The notes beneath the pieces were generated by a model. It saw nothing but the letters and a program-made list of their open reading frames with translations, made no database searches and was not told where the DNA came from. The position numbers were made by a program, and so were the translations under genes. DNA of 7,325 bases from DASQGA01 sp035535315 (GTDB lineage Bacteria; Actinomycetota; Thermoleophilia; Gaiellales; Gaiellaceae): the NCBI GenBank assembly GCA_035535315.1, contig DATLQD010000127.1, forward strand, positions 1 to 7,325, in the 5' to 3' direction. Shown here in pieces: positions 5,931 to 7,325 of the stretch (the first letter of the stretch is position 1; each line of letters opens with the position of its first letter).

Positions 5931-7261
5931 CACCCGAACGTGAAGGGCTCGCGTTGGAACGGGTAGGTCGCCCAGTAGAGCTTGACGACCTCGCCGGCCT
6001 CGTCACGGACGGCGCGCAGGAGCTCGCCGCGCTCGCGGCCCGAGACGACGCGGTAGCGGTCCGTCCCGTCCGGCTCGAAGACAGAAGGCTCCTCCTCCGG
6101 GCGGTCGTAGGCCAGGCGCGCCTGTAGGCGCCCGTCCCGGAAGCTGAAGATGGATTCCTCTCCCTCCGACCACCAGCGGCCGAGGATCCCGGCCACCTCG
6201 GGTGGCGGCGGCCCGGCAGGACGCCAGGGCTCCGGCTCCGCCGGGAGCGCGTCGATCGCCGCGACAGCGAGGCTGACCGCGAGCGCTTGCATGTCGGCGC
6301 CGGCGTTCGTCAGAGCGGCGGCGGAGATGCCGTCTTTCTTCGAGTACATGAACCCGGAGAGGTGGCCCGGCATTCCGCCCGAGTGACCGGCCAGGATTCG
6401 CTCGCCATCCCGCGTCAGCCCGAGGCCGAGCCCCCAGGCCTCGTGCCAGCGGTCGTCCAGCATCACGTGGACCGAGTGCATCTCCTCGGCGGTCGCGGGC
6501 GCGAGCACGTCGGGAACAGGATCCGCCAGGAAGGCGCCCCAGCGGCACAGGTCGGCTGTAGTGCTCCAGAGCTGGCCGGCCGACGCGGCCCCCAGCAGGT
6601 CGATGTCGTCGCGCTCGCACTTGAGGGTGTCCGAGTACGGCTCCACGAAGTACCCCTTGGCCCTGGCGCCGCTCGGCGCCCACGTCGTCCGGGAGAGGCC
6701 GAGCGGGTCGAGGATCCTCTCCTGGACGTGCTCGACGTACGGCTGCCCGCTCCGACGGGCGACAACCTCCCCGAGCAGCGCGAAGGCGAGGTTCGAGTAG
6801 TGAAAGTGCCGCCCCGGCTCCAGCACCTGTTCGGCCTCGACGAGCCGGCCGAGCAGCTCGTTGACGGTCGGAGCCTCCATGGTTTCCCAGAGGTCGCCCG
6901 CAGGCTCCCGCTGGAGCCCGGAATGGTGGGAGAGCATCCGTCTGATCGTCGGCCCCGGATGCGCGGCCTCGGGAACGTGGTCTCCGAGCCTGTCGTCCAG
7001 CTCGAGCTCACCGGCATCCCTGAGCTGCATGATCGCGACGGCCGTGAAGGTCTTCGTGATCGATCCGACGCGGTACTGCGTGTCGGGAGTCGCCGCGGTG
7101 CCGGCGTCGTTGTCCGCGACGCCGACGGCCTCGCTCCAGAGAAGCTCGCCGCTCCGGGCGACGGCGGCACTGATGCTCGGGAGCCGCTGCTTTTTCTGGA
7201 CTTGGAGGACGCGATGCCGAAGGTCGCTGACGAGAGACTCCGGCGCAACTGACGCGGGCAT
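5930..7261 (-). CDS. Class C beta-lactamase-like serine hydrolase
   Basis: A 443-residue protein of the beta-lactamase/penicillin-binding-protein-like (AmpC, EstB, D-aminopeptidase) superfamily. The acyl-enzyme serine motif SITK (67-70) follows TQYRVG; the second motif is Y155-S-N157 in HFHYSNLAFALLGE; the third is HSGG (293-296), the HxG form of KTG seen in esterases and peptidases of this family rather than in true AmpC enzymes. Other family marks are MLSHHSGL (109-116) and ILDPLGL (183-189). After the catalytic domain a P-rich linker (about 347-354) leads to a 90-residue beta-rich tail beginning VAGILGRWW and ending YWATYPFQREPFTFG, like the lipocalin-type C-terminal domain of some such peptidases. 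There is no signal peptide, so it probably acts in the cytoplasm on a small amide, ester or peptide rather than on the cell wall. The ATG at 7261 overlaps an upstream stop as TGATG; the Shine-Dalgarno is weak. Antibiotic resistance cannot be inferred from this sequence. Confidence 0.92.
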   Translation of the reverse strand: MPASVAPESLVSDLRHRVLQVQKKQRLPSISAAVARSGELLWSEAVGVADNDAGTAATPDTQYRVGSITKTFTAVAIMQLRDAGELELDDRLGDHVPEAAHPGPTIRRMLSHHSGLQREPAGDLWETMEAPTVNELLGRLVEAEQVLEPGRHFHYSNLAFALLGEVVARRSGQPYVEHVQERILDPLGLSRTTWAPSGARAKGYFVEPYSDTLKCERDDIDLLGAASAGQLWSTTADLCRWGAFLADPVPDVLAPATAEEMHSVHVMLDDRWHEAWGLGLGLTRDGERILAGHSGGMPGHLSGFMYSKKDGISAAALTNAGADMQALAVSLAVAAIDALPAEPEPWRPAGPPPPEVAGILGRWWSEGEESIFSFRDGRLQARLAYDRPEEEPSVFEPDGTDRYRVVSGRERGELLRAVRDEAGEVVKLYWATYPFQREPFTFG

Positions 7262-7323
7262 CAGAAGGGAGTCGGCGCGTCCGTCGCGAGCTCGACCGGG
7301 CGGCGCTCCCCGGAAAGAGCTCG
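7261..7323 (-). CDS. C-terminal end of an unidentified upstream gene
   Basis: A leftward frame enters from the right edge and gives 20 residues ending in ELATDAPTPF before a TGA at 7263-7261. This TGA overlaps the serine hydrolase ATG as TGATG, the same arrangement as at the next junction of the operon, which is the main reason to believe it is a real gene end. The visible stretch (RALSGERRPVELATDAPTPF) is too short for me to assign a family. If real, it makes the leftward operon at least four genes long and places its promoter outside the window. Confidence 0.45.
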   Translation of the reverse strand, partial: RALSGERRPVELATDAPTPF

Positions 7324-7325
7324 GC

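Noticed and set aside
6287..7252. 321-codon plus-strand frame opposite the serine hydrolase
   Set aside because: The opposite strand encodes SITK, YSN and HSGG in proper order; this frame shows no domain and no ribosome binding site.

Overview
The window is a compact, GC-rich (roughly two-thirds G+C by eye) bacterial chromosome segment with almost no non-coding DNA. The GC level, the strong C/G third-position bias and the 855-residue double-FtsX permease, whose mid-protein NSMRNPGRTAS-type segment is familiar from actinobacterial exporters, suggest an actinobacterium. A Thermoleophilia/Solirubrobacterales-like lineage is possible, but there is no rRNA or marker gene to prove it.

Plus strand, left part. 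The window opens inside the last 68 codons of a CaCA-family cation/proton exchanger, which ends at 208. A 163-bp gap follows, holding a small hairpin just after the exchanger stop, an inverted repeat and a good Shine-Dalgarno. Next comes a two-gene ABC exporter unit: a MacB/LolD-type ATPase (372-1145) whose stop overlaps, as ATGA, the start of a ten-helix permease with two FtsX domains and two large extracytoplasmic domains (1142-3709). A strong GC hairpin (3716-3750) sits directly behind the permease, in the gap between the convergent operons.

Minus strand, right part. Four genes read leftward from beyond the right edge: the last 20 codons of an unidentified protein, a cytoplasmic class-C beta-lactamase-like serine hydrolase (7261-5930), an MBL-fold metallohydrolase with an N-terminal zinc ribbon (5930-5124), and a 12-helix MFS transporter (5115-3856, GTG start). 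The first two junctions are TGATG overlaps and the third gap is 8 bp, so this is very probably one transcript with translational coupling. Its promoter lies outside the window.

The left operon probably exports or extracts a lipid, peptide or drug-like substrate. The right one joins two unrelated hydrolase folds to a small-molecule transporter, which suggests hydrolysis plus export or import of an amide, ester or lactone compound, but no substrate can be read from the sequence. No mobile elements, CRISPR arrays, tRNA/rRNA genes or tandem repeats were seen. The most unusual details are the HPHYYS metal motif in the MBL protein and the serine hydrolase/MBL/MFS combination.
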